Shown: piece after piece, positions 8,303 through 16,576 of the stretch
Layout: each line of letters opens with the position of its first letter
Position numbering within the stretch: position 1 is the first letter of the stretch
Source: CAZIOH01 sp964540815
GTDB lineage: Bacteria; Myxococcota_A; Polyangia; Fen-1088
DNA: 27,901 bases
Assembly (NCBI GenBank): GCA_964540815.1
Contig: CAZIOH010000093.1
Location: 1 to 27,901, forward strand
Reading direction: 5' to 3'
Program-made: the position numbers and the translations under genes
Notes under the pieces: generated by a model
Database searches by the model: none
Told to the model about the DNA's origin: nothing
What the model saw: only the letters and a program-made list of their open reading frames with translations

Positions 8303-10501
8303 ATGACCCGTGTCCCCGCCACCGTCGGCATCGTGGTGCCGACGCACGGACACAACCCGTTCTTGCGGGACACGCTCGACAGCGTCGTGGCGCAGGCCTT
8401 CGGTGACTGGGCCCTCGTCATCGTGGGCGATGGGGTGGCCGACACGACGGCCGTGGTCGCCGCGGAGTCGGCCGCCCGCGAACCGCGCATCCGCTTCGTC
8501 AGGCAAGAGCGCCAGGGCGTGGCGATGGCCAGAAACCGCGGTCTGGCGGAGCTGGGCGATGGCGTCGAGCTGGTGGCCTTTCTCGATCACGACGATCGCT
8601 GGCTCCCGGGGACTCTGTCGGTCCTCCTCGCGGCGCTGGCCCGCGCGGAGGGCGCGGTGGGCGCGCACGGGCTCGGACGCTTCATCGATGAGGCGGGGCA
8701 GCTCGTCCGGCGGGGCGAGCTCGAGCGCCATCTTCGGGATCGGCAGGGCGTCGAAGGCGGTCGGCAAGTCGCCTGGCCCCGGGGGCGGCCCACCAGCTTC
8801 GCGAACCTGGTCATCTGCACCTGCATCCCGGTGGGGACGGCGGTGATCCGGCGGGCCGCCATCGATCGCGTCGGTCCCTTCGACGCCCGCGCCGTTCCGG
8901 CGGATGACTACGACATGTGGCTGCGCCTGTCGCGCCTCGGGGACTTCGCGTTCGTCGACCAGGTGGTGATGGAGTACCGGCAACACCCCGCTCCCACCTG
9001 GATCAGACCCCGTGGTCGGACGATCGGCTTGCCTTACGTGCGCCGGAAGCTGGTGGCGTCGGCCGAGAACACCCCCGCCCAGGCGGAGATGGCCAGGCAG
9101 GGGTATCGCCTGTGTGAACGCGCCATCGTCGAGGGTGCCCTCACCGAGACCGTTCGCCTGGCGCGCGCGCGCCGCCTTCGCGCCGGCGCGCGACAGCTGG
9201 TCCGGGCCGTGCTGCACACCGGAGCGTATCTCCGCGCCGCGCGGGGTGAGACGCCGCCCCCTTCGCCGGCAGAGCCCCCGGCGGACCCGCCGCTGTCCAT
9301 CGTCCTCGTCAGCTGCCCCTTCGAGCCCGGGGTCCGGGACCCGGAGGCGCTGCTCGGGCGCTACGCGACGCTCGGCCGGTGGAGCCAGGCTCTCCTCCGC
9401 GCGGGAGCTGGTTCGGTGACGGTGGTGCAGCGTTTCCACCGCGATGTGGAGCTGCGGCGCGAAGGCGTCCTCTACCGATTCGTGAGCGACGGTGGTCCAC
9501 CCCTCGTGCCCCCGTGGTACTGGGGAGAGCGGGTGGTGCGCGCGATCGAGGCGGCCCTTCCGGCGGTGGTGCACGTGGATGGGTTGATCTTCCCGCTCCT
9601 CGTCCGCCATCTCCGCCTCCGGCTGCCGTCCCGCACAACCATCGTCGTGCAAGATCACGGTGGAATCCACGATGGCTCGGCGGGATTTCGCAGCCGCCGC
9701 TGGTGCGCGCTCCATCGGGTGGGGCTGCGCGCGGCGGATGGCTTCTTCTTCACGGCCGACGAGCTGGCCCGGCCCTGGCGTGCGGCCGGCATCCTCTCGG
9801 CCCGGCAAGGCGTCCACGAGATCCTGGAGAGCAGCACCGATCTCGGCGATGGTCCCGCCGTCGCTGCGGCCGCCGCCGGAGAATCCCGCCCGGCGTTGCC
9901 CGGGTCGCCCGCCCTCCTGTGGGTGGGCCGGCTCGATGCCAACAAGGATCCCCTGACCGTGCTCGCGGGATTCGAGCGCCTGCTCGCTGTCCGCCCGACG
10001 GCGTCGCTGACCATGGTGTTCAGCACCGCCGAGCTTCTGCCCGAGATCGAGCGCGCCGTCTCGCTCCGGCCGCGGCTCTCCGGGCACGTCCACCTGCGTG
10101 GCCGCCTGCCCCAGGCGGCGCTCGTCGGCCTGTACGCAGCGGCCGACGTCTTCGTGCTCGGCAGTCATCACGAGGGCTCCGGCTTCGCCCTGCTCGAGGC
10201 GCTGTCCTTCGGGGTCACCCCCGTCGTCAGCGACATCCCTGCGTTCCGGCGCATCCTGGATGGGGGCCGGGTGGGGGCCTTGTTCCCGGTGGGCGACGCC
10301 GGCGCGGCGGCGACCGCGATGGTGGCCTGCTCGCCGGCGGACGCCTCCCCGGAGGAGGCCGCCCGACGCCGTCGGGGCGTGCGTGCGTACTTCGACCGTG
10401 AGCTCGCCTGGCCGGTGGTCGGGGAGCGGGCCCTGGCCGCCTATCGCGCGGTCCGGGCCGCCGGCGTGGCGACCAGAGAAGCCAAAGGATGGCTGGGATG
10501 A
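8303..10501 (+). CDS. Two-domain GT2-GT4 fusion glycosyltransferase
   Basis: A 732-residue protein joining two complete, unrelated glycosyltransferase folds. Residues 1-235 are a GT-A fold family 2 enzyme: TVGIVVPTHGHNPFLRDTLDSV at the N terminus, LDHDDRW (94-100) as the DxD-type nucleotide-sugar and metal site, GPFDARAVPADDYDMWLRLS near 195-212 as the acceptor/base region. A helical linker (about 236-330) with a Pro-rich stretch follows. Residues 331-732 are a GT-B fold family 4 enzyme: LWVGRLDANKDP near residue 543 and the E-x7-E motif with Glu624 and Glu632 in HHEGSGFALLEALSFG. Both active sites look intact, so the protein probably adds two sugars in sequence to one acceptor on the cytoplasmic side. 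Start at 8303 places the first beta strand at the N terminus; ATG 8228 is in frame. The stop TGA overlaps the next gene's ATG by 4 nt, linking it to the methyltransferase. Confidence 0.9.
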   Translation: MTRVPATVGIVVPTHGHNPFLRDTLDSVVAQAFGDWALVIVGDGVADTTAVVAAESAAREPRIRFVRQERQGVAMARNRGLAELGDGVELVAFLDHDDRWLPGTLSVLLAALARAEGAVGAHGLGRFIDEAGQLVRRGELERHLRDRQGVEGGRQVAWPRGRPTSFANLVICTCIPVGTAVIRRAAIDRVGPFDARAVPADDYDMWLRLSRLGDFAFVDQVVMEYRQHPAPTWIRPRGRTIGLPYVRRKLVASAENTPAQAEMARQGYRLCERAIVEGALTETVRLARARRLRAGARQLVRAVLHTGAYLRAARGETPPPSPAEPPADPPLSIVLVSCPFEPGVRDPEALLGRYATLGRWSQALLRAGAGSVTVVQRFHRDVELRREGVLYRFVSDGGPPLVPPWYWGERVVRAIEAALPAVVHVDGLIFPLLVRHLRLRLPSRTTIVVQDHGGIHDGSAGFRSRRWCALHRVGLRAADGFFFTADELARPWRAAGILSARQGVHEILESSTDLGDGPAVAAAAAGESRPALPGSPALLWVGRLDANKDPLTVLAGFERLLAVRPTASLTMVFSTAELLPEIERAVSLRPRLSGHVHLRGRLPQAALVGLYAAADVFVLGSHHEGSGFALLEALSFGVTPVVSDIPAFRRILDGGRVGALFPVGDAGAAATAMVACSPADASPEEAARRRRGVRAYFDRELAWPVVGERALAAYRAVRAAGVATREAKGWLG

Positions 10502-11265
10502 TCGGCGACGAGCCCGAGGGAGGGCCCTTGCGACGGTTCCTCGCGGACTACCACCGTCTGCGCGTCGAGGAGGGCTTTGCCTCGGATCATCCGGCCTTCG
10601 CGCGTCAGTTGCCCTTCCGCGACGCCACCGGACGCAACGCGGCCGTGTGGCGCGTGCGCGCGCTTCACTACCTCGTGATGCGGGCCGCCCTCGCCCTGCG
10701 CCCGTCGGGCCAGCGCATCCTCGACGTGGGCGCGGGCAATGGCTGGCTGGCGCGGCGGCTCGCCGGCACGCACCGGGTCACGGCCATCGACGTCGACGCC
10801 ACCTCCGCCGGTCTCGGGGCCATCGACGATCCCCGGGTGCATCGGGTGCGCGGCGAGCTCGAGGCCCTTCCCTTGCGGGACGAGACCTTCGACGTGGTGA
10901 TCGCCGCCGCCTCCCTGCACTACGCCGTCGATCTGGCGGCGGCCCTCGGCGAGCTCGCGCGGGTGCTGCGGCCGACGGGGATCCTGCTCATCGCCGACTC
11001 GCCCGTCTATCCGGATGGGCTCGCCCGCCACCGGGCCTGGCTCCGGACGCTCGAGTACTACGGCTCCCTCGGGGCCGCGCATCTGGCCCGGCGATACCAC
11101 GGGCTGACCCGGGCCGAGCTCGACGGGGCCGGCCGCTTTCACTTCGTCACCTTGAGCCCTGGCCTCGGAACCTTGCGGGGGATGGTGGGGCGATGGCGAG
11201 CCGGAGCTCACGGGCCACGGATGCCGGTCCTCCTCGGGCGCAAGCTCCCGCGCCCGGGCGAATGA
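10498..11265 (+). CDS. Class I SAM-dependent methyltransferase
   Basis: A 255-residue cytoplasmic methyltransferase with a Rossmann-like fold. Motif I is ILDVGAGNG (74-82), the acidic residue after strand 2 is in AIDVDA (96-101), motif II/IV is FDVVIAAASLHY (131-142), and LARVLRPTGILLIAD is the post-III strand typical of Methyltransf_11. The N-terminal 60 residues are helical (LADYHRLRVEEGFASDHP) and probably form an acceptor lid. ATG at 10498 was preferred to ATG 10489 because AAAGGA lies 8-9 nt before it and it forms an ATGA overlap with the glycosyltransferase stop. Tight coupling suggests it methylates the sugar or lipid product of the GT2-GT4 enzyme, an inference from context. Methyl acceptor is unknown. 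Confidence 0.9.
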   Translation: MIGDEPEGGPLRRFLADYHRLRVEEGFASDHPAFARQLPFRDATGRNAAVWRVRALHYLVMRAALALRPSGQRILDVGAGNGWLARRLAGTHRVTAIDVDATSAGLGAIDDPRVHRVRGELEALPLRDETFDVVIAAASLHYAVDLAAALGELARVLRPTGILLIADSPVYPDGLARHRAWLRTLEYYGSLGAAHLARRYHGLTRAELDGAGRFHFVTLSPGLGTLRGMVGRWRAGAHGPRMPVLLGRKLPRPGE

Positions 11266-11323
11266 ACCGCGCGCGCCTCTGCCTCTCGCGCCTCTCGTGC
11301 GGCTGGGCTCGGCTCGATGCGCT

Positions 11324-12481
11324 TCAGCTCGGGCCGGCCCCGAGGTCGGCGTAGATCCGCTCGAAGGCCCGCGCGGTCGAGGCCACGTCGTGCGCGCGTC
11401 CGAAGGCCTGGGCCGCCTCGGCCATCGCCCGGCGCTCCAGCCCGTGGTCGAGGAGGCGCTCGATGGCGTGGGCCAGGCCCTCGGCGTCGCCCGGGGCCAC
11501 CACGGCGGCTGCCGCGGGCGCCATGGTGGCGAGCAGGCCCACCGCCGTACCCACCGTCGGCAGACCCGCCGACGCCGCCTCGAGCACCGCCACGGACTGG
11601 CTCTCGTAGCGCGAGGAGACCACCTGCAGGTGCGCGTTCCGATAGAACGGCGCCAGCTCCGGGTTGGGCAGGTGCCCATGAAATCGCACCCGCTCGCCCA
11701 GGCCGAGCGCGCGCGCCTCGGACTGCACCCGACCGCCGAGGGTGTCCTCGCCGATGCAGTCGAGCGTCACATCGGTGCCGTCCGCCACCACCCTCGCCAC
11801 CGCGTGGAGGAGGGTGCGGTGGTCCTTGACCGGGTTGAGGCTGCCCACGTGGAGGAGCCGCCACGGCGGACCGACGGGCCGGCCGCCGGGCGAAGCCGCG
11901 AAGCGGCTCCCATCTATCCCGAGAGGAACCACCGTCGCGCGCGCTGCCGCCCACCCCGGCAAGAAGGTTCGAGCAAACTGGCTGCCGACCGTGACGGCGC
12001 GGGCGAGCCTCAGGGACAGGTCCAGGGTCCCGCGTCCCGCCAGCGACCGTGCGCCGCCGTAGCCGATGTCGGGGAGCCTGGCCGCCTCGCCACCCCCGAC
12101 GCTCACCACCACCGGTCGCCCCGTACAGCGGCCGAGCGCGCCCGCCAGCAGCCCGGGCTCGTTGGCCCAGAACGCATGCAGGATCTGGAAGGGCCGAGCC
12201 CGGTCCGCGTCGGCCAGCTCCCCCGCCAGCTGGCGGGCCAGCCTGGCCAGCAACCGAAGGGTGCGGGCACGCCGAGGGGGATCGATGGTGGCCGGATCTC
12301 CGAGCTGGTGAACCTCGGCGCCTCCGATGAGATCGTGGGTCACCGGTCCCGGCCCGCCGAAGGCGAACACGTGCACCGTGTGGCGGCGGGCCAGCTCCTC
12401 GGCCAGGCTGACGAGCGCCGGGATGACGTTGTCCCGGCCCCCCGGGTGGAACCCTCCGGGCACGATGAGCGCGAGCTTCAC
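11324..12481 (-). CDS. GT4 family glycosyltransferase
   Basis: A 385-residue GT-B fold enzyme. The N-terminal domain opens with KLALIVPGGFHPGGRDNVIP, where Gly-rich loop and strand 1 match family 4 retaining glycosyltransferases. Mid-region has VTVGSQFARTF and VVPLGID (184-190). The C-terminal domain has LLHVGSLNPVKDHRTLL (209-225) and the nucleotide-sugar binding E-x7-E with Glu293 and Glu301 in YESQSVAVLEAASAGLP. It should move a sugar from a nucleotide-sugar donor onto a glycan or lipid in the cytoplasm; the sugar is unknown. The start codon is GTG at 12479-12481, with no ATG nearby in frame and only a weak purine-rich CGGCGGGG upstream. The last 60 residues are a helix that packs back onto the N-terminal domain in the family. 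It is convergent with the methyltransferase gene, 58 nt apart. Confidence 0.9.
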   Translation of the reverse strand: MKLALIVPGGFHPGGRDNVIPALVSLAEELARRHTVHVFAFGGPGPVTHDLIGGAEVHQLGDPATIDPPRRARTLRLLARLARQLAGELADADRARPFQILHAFWANEPGLLAGALGRCTGRPVVVSVGGGEAARLPDIGYGGARSLAGRGTLDLSLRLARAVTVGSQFARTFLPGWAAARATVVPLGIDGSRFAASPGGRPVGPPWRLLHVGSLNPVKDHRTLLHAVARVVADGTDVTLDCIGEDTLGGRVQSEARALGLGERVRFHGHLPNPELAPFYRNAHLQVVSSRYESQSVAVLEAASAGLPTVGTAVGLLATMAPAAAAVVAPGDAEGLAHAIERLLDHGLERRAMAEAAQAFGRAHDVASTARAFERIYADLGAGPS

Positions 12482-12552
12482 GGTCGACCCCGCCGGCGGC
12501 GGGCCATCGACGGTGAACGGTAGGGGATCCGCGCAGCGTGATCAAGCCCGCT

Positions 12553-13587
12553 CTAACGTGTCACGCAGGCGGTGCGGGTGGTCCAGTCGGTGCCGCCCCG
12601 ATCGTCGCGCACCACGAAGGTGAACGTCACGGGGAGGCCGGCCGCCGGGACCTCGGAGGCCTTGGGGGCCTCCCACTTCACCGTCACGGTGGTCTCGGCG
12701 GCGTTATCGGCGGCCTCCACGAAGGCGAACTGGCTCTGGAGCTTGCCGGCCGTCGTGAAGTGCGAGATCTGCAGACTCTCGCGGGCCGCCGTGGGCACCG
12801 GCGGATCTCCGAGCTGTGCCGTGAAGGTCTCCCGGTCGGAGCCTTCCGTGGTGGTCCCGATGAGGTGGTCCTTGGTTCCAGCCGGCATCCGCGGGCCGAC
12901 CACGCACGGGTCGCTCGCCGCCGCCAGGGGCGCCCAGGGCTGACCGTCGAGGGTGAAGGCGCGATCGGCCGTCGGGTTGTGGTTGACGTCGGTGCCGAGC
13001 TCGAGGCCAATCGACACCGAGGCGGTGGTGCTCGCGCCGTCGCCGGTGCAGCCGGGGATGCCGCTGTCCGGGTCGAAGGTGGGGGTCGAGCCGACGCCCG
13101 CGCAGATCTGTCCGTACACGTTCAGGCTGGCCGCGCCGCCGAGCGCCTCTGCGGCGGGAGCGGTGAACGAGATTCGTGGGGGAGCGCTCGTCCCCTGGAA
13201 GACGGCCAGGGGAGCGCCTTTGCAGCCGAGCGCGACCTTGCCATCGACGGTGCCAGGAACGCACAGGGCGTAGGCCCACGCGAGCGGCGGCAGCGTGTCG
13301 GGTGCCGTGACGAGCCAGGTCACCTGGGCGGTCTCGCCCGGCTTCGGCGAGGCCCGGTCGGGCGCGCCGACCACCTCCACCCGGGCCCCGACCACGCGGG
13401 CCGTCTCGATGAGCGAGGCCGGGTCGAAGCTCGGACCACATCCGGCGAGGACCGAGCCGACCAGGACGGTCACGACGGTCGTCCCGATCGCCCGGGTCGT
13501 GATGCCTCGGCGAGCGAGGGCAAGGGCAAGGGCAAGTCGATGGCTGGTCTCGGGTCCGTTGGCGAAGCTGCGTACGCTGGTCGTCAT
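12553..13587 (-). CDS. Hypothetical lipoprotein downstream of the TonB-dependent receptor
   Basis: A 344-residue predicted lipoprotein. The hydrophobic core TTVVTVLVGSV ends in the lipobox LAGC with Cys50 as lipidated residue. The n-region is unusually long (about 34 residues) and includes a Leu/Ala run coded by a 6-bp repeat. The mature part is beta-rich, with VTWLVTAPDT and VTVKWEAPKA resembling Ig-like or FN3-like strands, and seven Cys including the lipid Cys, some of which could form disulfides. No enzyme motif is seen. Start ATG 13587 is supported by AGGAGA 7 nt upstream. The gene begins 31 nt after the receptor stop on the same strand, so the two are probably co-transcribed; a role as a surface or periplasmic accessory that captures the receptor's ligand is inferred from context only. 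Confidence 0.8.
   Translation of the reverse strand: MTTSVRSFANGPETSHRLALALALARRGITTRAIGTTVVTVLVGSVLAGCGPSFDPASLIETARVVGARVEVVGAPDRASPKPGETAQVTWLVTAPDTLPPLAWAYALCVPGTVDGKVALGCKGAPLAVFQGTSAPPRISFTAPAAEALGGAASLNVYGQICAGVGSTPTFDPDSGIPGCTGDGASTTASVSIGLELGTDVNHNPTADRAFTLDGQPWAPLAAASDPCVVGPRMPAGTKDHLIGTTTEGSDRETFTAQLGDPPVPTAARESLQISHFTTAGKLQSQFAFVEAADNAAETTVTVKWEAPKASEVPAAGLPVTFTFVVRDDRGGTDWTTRTACVTR
13516..13536. repeat. In-frame hexanucleotide repeat in a signal-peptide region
   Basis: Three copies of GGGCAA in tandem encode a Leu-Ala run in the n-region of the lipoprotein on the - strand. Gain or loss of a unit would keep the frame and lengthen or shorten the leader by two residues. Confidence 0.6.
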
Positions 13588-13618
13588 GGTGCTTTCTCCT
13601 GTCTGTCGTCGCGGCTGG

Positions 13619-16276
13619 CTAGAGCTCGCCGCGGATTCCAAAGGTGGGGAGGATGGGGAGGCCAGAGACCACGCCCGACTGGGTGTAGTCGTAGTTGTAG
13701 CCGCGGCCCTCCTCGTTCTTTCGGTTGTAGGCGTTCTGCACGTCGAGGTAGAGGGCGAGGTTGCCGCTCGCGACGGCCCAGCTCTTCTCGACGCGCAGAT
13801 CCAGCCGGTGAAAGGCGTTGCTGCGCGCGCTGTTGATGGCGCCGTAAACGGGCTTGTAGGTGTCGGTGTTGGCGTTGTAGACGCTGGCGACGGCGGGAGT
13901 GAGCGGGTTGCCGGTGACGTAGCGGAAGGTCCCCGACAGATCCCAGCCGCGGCCGAGCCGGTACGAGCCAGCCACGGTCAAGATGTGGGTCTGGTCCCAG
14001 TTGAACAGGCGCCACGTCGTGCCGTGATCGTTCCGCTCGCTGCGCGAGAGGGTGTAGGACAGAAATCCGCTCGACCGGCTGGTCGGTCGCAGCTTGGCCG
14101 ACGCCTCGGCCCCGTAGATCCGGCCGATTCCATCGTTGTCGAGGTTCTGGCCCGGCACCGGGCTGTTCACGGTGAGAAGGCTCAGCCGCTTGTAGAACCC
14201 CTCGACCGTCAGCTTGAGCCGCGCACCGACGTCCTGTTCCACGCCGAGGCTGTAGTGCTGCGCGTGCGATGGCCGCAGGTGCGGGTTCCCGACGACCGGC
14301 AGGCTCTCGGGGAACTGAGGCGCCTGCGAGAAGAGGCCGACTCCCCCCTTGAGGGTGGTGGTCGCGGTGAGCTGGAAGCGGGTGGTGAGCCGCGGATCGA
14401 AGGTCCAGCGCTGGAGGTCGGAGGAGTAGTCGACGCGCCCGCCGGGGACCAAGGTCAGGCGATCGGTCGCCTGCCAGACCGCCTCGGCGTAGGCCGCCGG
14501 GCGGAACGAGTCGAAGCGGCGGTCGACCTGAACGTTCTGCTGACCGGTGAGAGGCCCGAAGGGGTTGGGATCACCGTCGAGCTGCGTGACGGCTGGACCG
14601 TTGTAGTTCCCGTTGAACCAGGTGTACGCGAGATCGAGCCCGCCTATCAGCCGCACCCGCTCGGACACCTGGTCGCGCCACTCCGCGCGCAGGAAGCTGT
14701 CGTACCCCGGGATCTGAAAGGTGAGCCCGGGGCCCACGCTCTGGTTGAACGAGTAGGGGCCGACCGACAGGTTGATCTCGTGCTCGATGGCGGTGCCGTA
14801 CTGGTGCTGCCAGGTGAGCTGCCCCCGGTGGAACACGCTGCGCGAGCTGAGCCCACCGCGGATGGCGGGATCGGCGTCGTCGGGGTGGGCCAGGATCAGG
14901 CGGAGATCGTCGTAGGAGCCGTACACCATGGCCCGGAGGCGATCCCGGCTGCTCGGCTTGTACGCCAGCATCGCCTGGTAGTCCCAGTACACGGGGGCGG
15001 CGGTGACCTGGAGCTCGTCCTTCGGCACCAGCTTGTCGATGAACAGATCGATGTAGCTGCGCTTGGCGGCGATGGCGAACGACCAGCTCGGGCCGAGCGG
15101 ACCCTCGAACAGGAACGAGCTGTCGACGAGGTTGATGTCGACCATCCCGTGCAGCCCGTCGGTCCTGGGATCGCGCACCGCCACGTCGATGATGCCGCCC
15201 ATCTTCCGTCCGAAGCGGGCCGAGAAGTTCCCGGGATAGAGGTCGATCTTGGCGAGCAGGCGCGGCTGCACGAAGCTCGTCAGCCCCCCGAAGTGGTAGA
15301 GCCGGTACACCGGGGCCCCCTCGAACTGCACCTCCGAGTCGGCGGGCGAGGAGCCCCGGATGATCACGAACTCGGCCTGCGGCGAGCGGGCCACGCCGGG
15401 CATGTACTCGATGGCCTTCAATGGATCGCCGCGGGTGCCCGCCACGCGCAGCAGCTCGTCACCGCCGAGGCTGCGCTTGGTGACCTCGCGCGCGGGAGCC
15501 TCGATGGTGGCCGTCGCGCCGTATTCGAGCGCCGCGGGTCCGGCGCCCGTGGTCGGGCTGGCGCTCTCGAGGCGATAGGTCACCGAGGTGGTCGACCCCG
15601 GCGCGATCTCCTCCTCGGCGGTGAGCGGCGTCAGGCCCGAGGCCGCCAGCTTCACCTCGAACCGCCCGGGCGCCAGCTCGCGGAGCTGGAAGCTCCCGGC
15701 GGCGTCGGTGATCGCGGTGCGCGTGTCCTCGCCCGAGCCGCCCGACGCGCTCAGGGTGACCGCGGCGCCCTCGACGGGCTGGCCCGTTCCGCGGGCGAGG
15801 ACGCGGCCGAGCAGGGCTCCCGTGGTGGCCGGGGCGGGGCCCGGGGCGAGATCGAAGGTGGTGCGGTACCGGATGCGCGCCGGGATGGCCTGCGCGCCGC
15901 GCCTCGCCGGCTCGAAGACGAACCGCCGGGCGGCATCCTCGGCGGCCTCGTCGAAGCCGTGCCCGGCCGGAGCGACCACCCGGGCCTGGCTGACGTGGCC
16001 GGTGACGTCGACGGTGAGCTCGAGCTCGACCTCGCCTTCGAGGCCGGCAGCCCGGGCCTCCGTTGGATAGGTGGCGTCCACGAACGTCACCAGCCTCGGT
16101 GGGACCGGCGCGCCGGGGGAGGAGGTGGGGGCGGTCGGCTCCGCGGTGGCCGCTGCCGCCGCGGTCGTTGGCGTTGGCGTCGGCGCCGGCTGCCCGAACG
16201 CCGCGTGCGCGAGCGCAGCCGTCGCGACGCCGACCGAGAAGGCGATGCGCAGGGCGATGCGAGATTTCAGTCTCAT
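13619..16276 (-). CDS. TonB-C domain fused to a TonB-dependent outer-membrane receptor
   Basis: An 885-residue exported receptor. Residues 1-28 are a signal peptide (likely cut after AFG), followed by a Pro/Ala/Thr linker to residue 60. Residues 61-142 are a TonB C-terminal domain: ATYPTEARAAGLEGEVELEL, then FDEAAEDAARRFVFEPA and IRYRTTFDL. Residues 152-235 are a carboxypeptidase-regulatory-like domain (LLGRVLARGTGQPVEGAAV, then GSFQLRELAPGRFEVKL). The plug spans about 255-375 (DPLKAIEYMPGVARSP, EFVIIRGSSPADSEVQFEGA, YPGNFSARFGRKMGGIIDV). The rest is a 22-strand-type barrel that ends in PTFGIRGEL, without the usual final aromatic residue. Function is energy-dependent import of an unknown ligand across the outer membrane. 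Start ATG 16276 has AAGGAG 6 nt upstream. The fusion is known in Myxococcota but its mechanism is not. Confidence 0.9.
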   Translation of the reverse strand: MRLKSRIALRIAFSVGVATAALAHAAFGQPAPTPTPTTAAAAATAEPTAPTSSPGAPVPPRLVTFVDATYPTEARAAGLEGEVELELTVDVTGHVSQARVVAPAGHGFDEAAEDAARRFVFEPARRGAQAIPARIRYRTTFDLAPGPAPATTGALLGRVLARGTGQPVEGAAVTLSASGGSGEDTRTAITDAAGSFQLRELAPGRFEVKLAASGLTPLTAEEEIAPGSTTSVTYRLESASPTTGAGPAALEYGATATIEAPAREVTKRSLGGDELLRVAGTRGDPLKAIEYMPGVARSPQAEFVIIRGSSPADSEVQFEGAPVYRLYHFGGLTSFVQPRLLAKIDLYPGNFSARFGRKMGGIIDVAVRDPRTDGLHGMVDINLVDSSFLFEGPLGPSWSFAIAAKRSYIDLFIDKLVPKDELQVTAAPVYWDYQAMLAYKPSSRDRLRAMVYGSYDDLRLILAHPDDADPAIRGGLSSRSVFHRGQLTWQHQYGTAIEHEINLSVGPYSFNQSVGPGLTFQIPGYDSFLRAEWRDQVSERVRLIGGLDLAYTWFNGNYNGPAVTQLDGDPNPFGPLTGQQNVQVDRRFDSFRPAAYAEAVWQATDRLTLVPGGRVDYSSDLQRWTFDPRLTTRFQLTATTTLKGGVGLFSQAPQFPESLPVVGNPHLRPSHAQHYSLGVEQDVGARLKLTVEGFYKRLSLLTVNSPVPGQNLDNDGIGRIYGAEASAKLRPTSRSSGFLSYTLSRSERNDHGTTWRLFNWDQTHILTVAGSYRLGRGWDLSGTFRYVTGNPLTPAVASVYNANTDTYKPVYGAINSARSNAFHRLDLRVEKSWAVASGNLALYLDVQNAYNRKNEEGRGYNYDYTQSGVVSGLPILPTFGIRGEL

Positions 16277-16282
16277 GAGGGG

Positions 16283-16312
16283 CTCCTTGTTTCGACCATC
16301 GAGTGGCGAAAC
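16283..16312 (-). promoter_or_regulatory. Shine-Dalgarno with abutting 5'-UTR hairpin of the receptor gene
   Basis: On the - strand the Shine-Dalgarno AAGGAG (16288-16283) is directly preceded by a hairpin. GTTTCG (16312-16307) pairs with CGAAAC (16294-16289), and CCA (16306-16304) pairs with TGG (16298-16296) across a single bulged base, leaving a 5-nt loop. The 9-bp stem ends at the base next to the ribosome site, a placement seen in translational control elements and mRNA-stabilising stems. It is not a recognised riboswitch class. Confidence 0.45.
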
Positions 16313-16378
16313 GACCCCTCAGCAGCCGGCATGCCAGGAAAGACCTGAGTCGGGACGCAGGGTTCCAGGCGGAGGCGC

Positions 16379-16417
16379 GACACCTGTCCGCGGACAGGCT
16401 GCGGGCAGGTGTCCGCG
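16379..16417. promoter_or_regulatory. Nested palindromes, candidate operator between receptor and propeller genes
   Basis: A perfect 16-bp palindrome, CCTGTCCGCGGACAGG (16383-16398), sits inside a wider inverted repeat made of GACACCTG (16379-16386) and CAGGTGTC (16406-16413). The core TGTCCGCG occurs twice in the same direction, at 16385 and 16410, 25 bp apart. It lies about 105 bp upstream of the receptor start and 180 bp upstream of the propeller start. Such an arrangement fits a dimeric repressor or activator binding at two sites and controlling both divergent genes. No known consensus (for example Fur) is matched. Confidence 0.5.
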
Positions 16418-16576
16418 ACCTCCGCGCGGGCCCGGGCCGTGACCGGGACCTCAGTTTTCCGACGGGTGCGGCAGAAATTTCAGAGTCCTGACGTCCCGCC
16501 GCGCCCGGGAGTCGACCAACCTCGCGGAAAGACTCACCTCCGGCGGTTGGCACGGTTGCTGCGGAGGATGGTGTTC

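Larger units (their letters stand above)
16277..16576. other. 300-bp divergent intergenic region
   Basis: This is the longest gene-free stretch in the window. It contains the receptor's 5'-UTR hairpin, the nested palindromes, and on the + side a GGAGG ribosome site (16563-16567) serving ATG 16577. An AT-richer patch, CAGTTTTCCGACG then GCAGAAATTTCAGAG (16451-16486), may hold the + strand promoter, but no clear -35/-10 pair was assigned. No small gene was recognised. Confidence 0.6.

Noticed and set aside
16409..16576. An earlier start for the propeller protein at ATG 16409 or 16568
   Set aside because: Neither has a ribosome site at a usable distance, and the longer form would bury the signal peptide behind more than 80 residues. 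GGAGG is placed correctly for ATG 16577.
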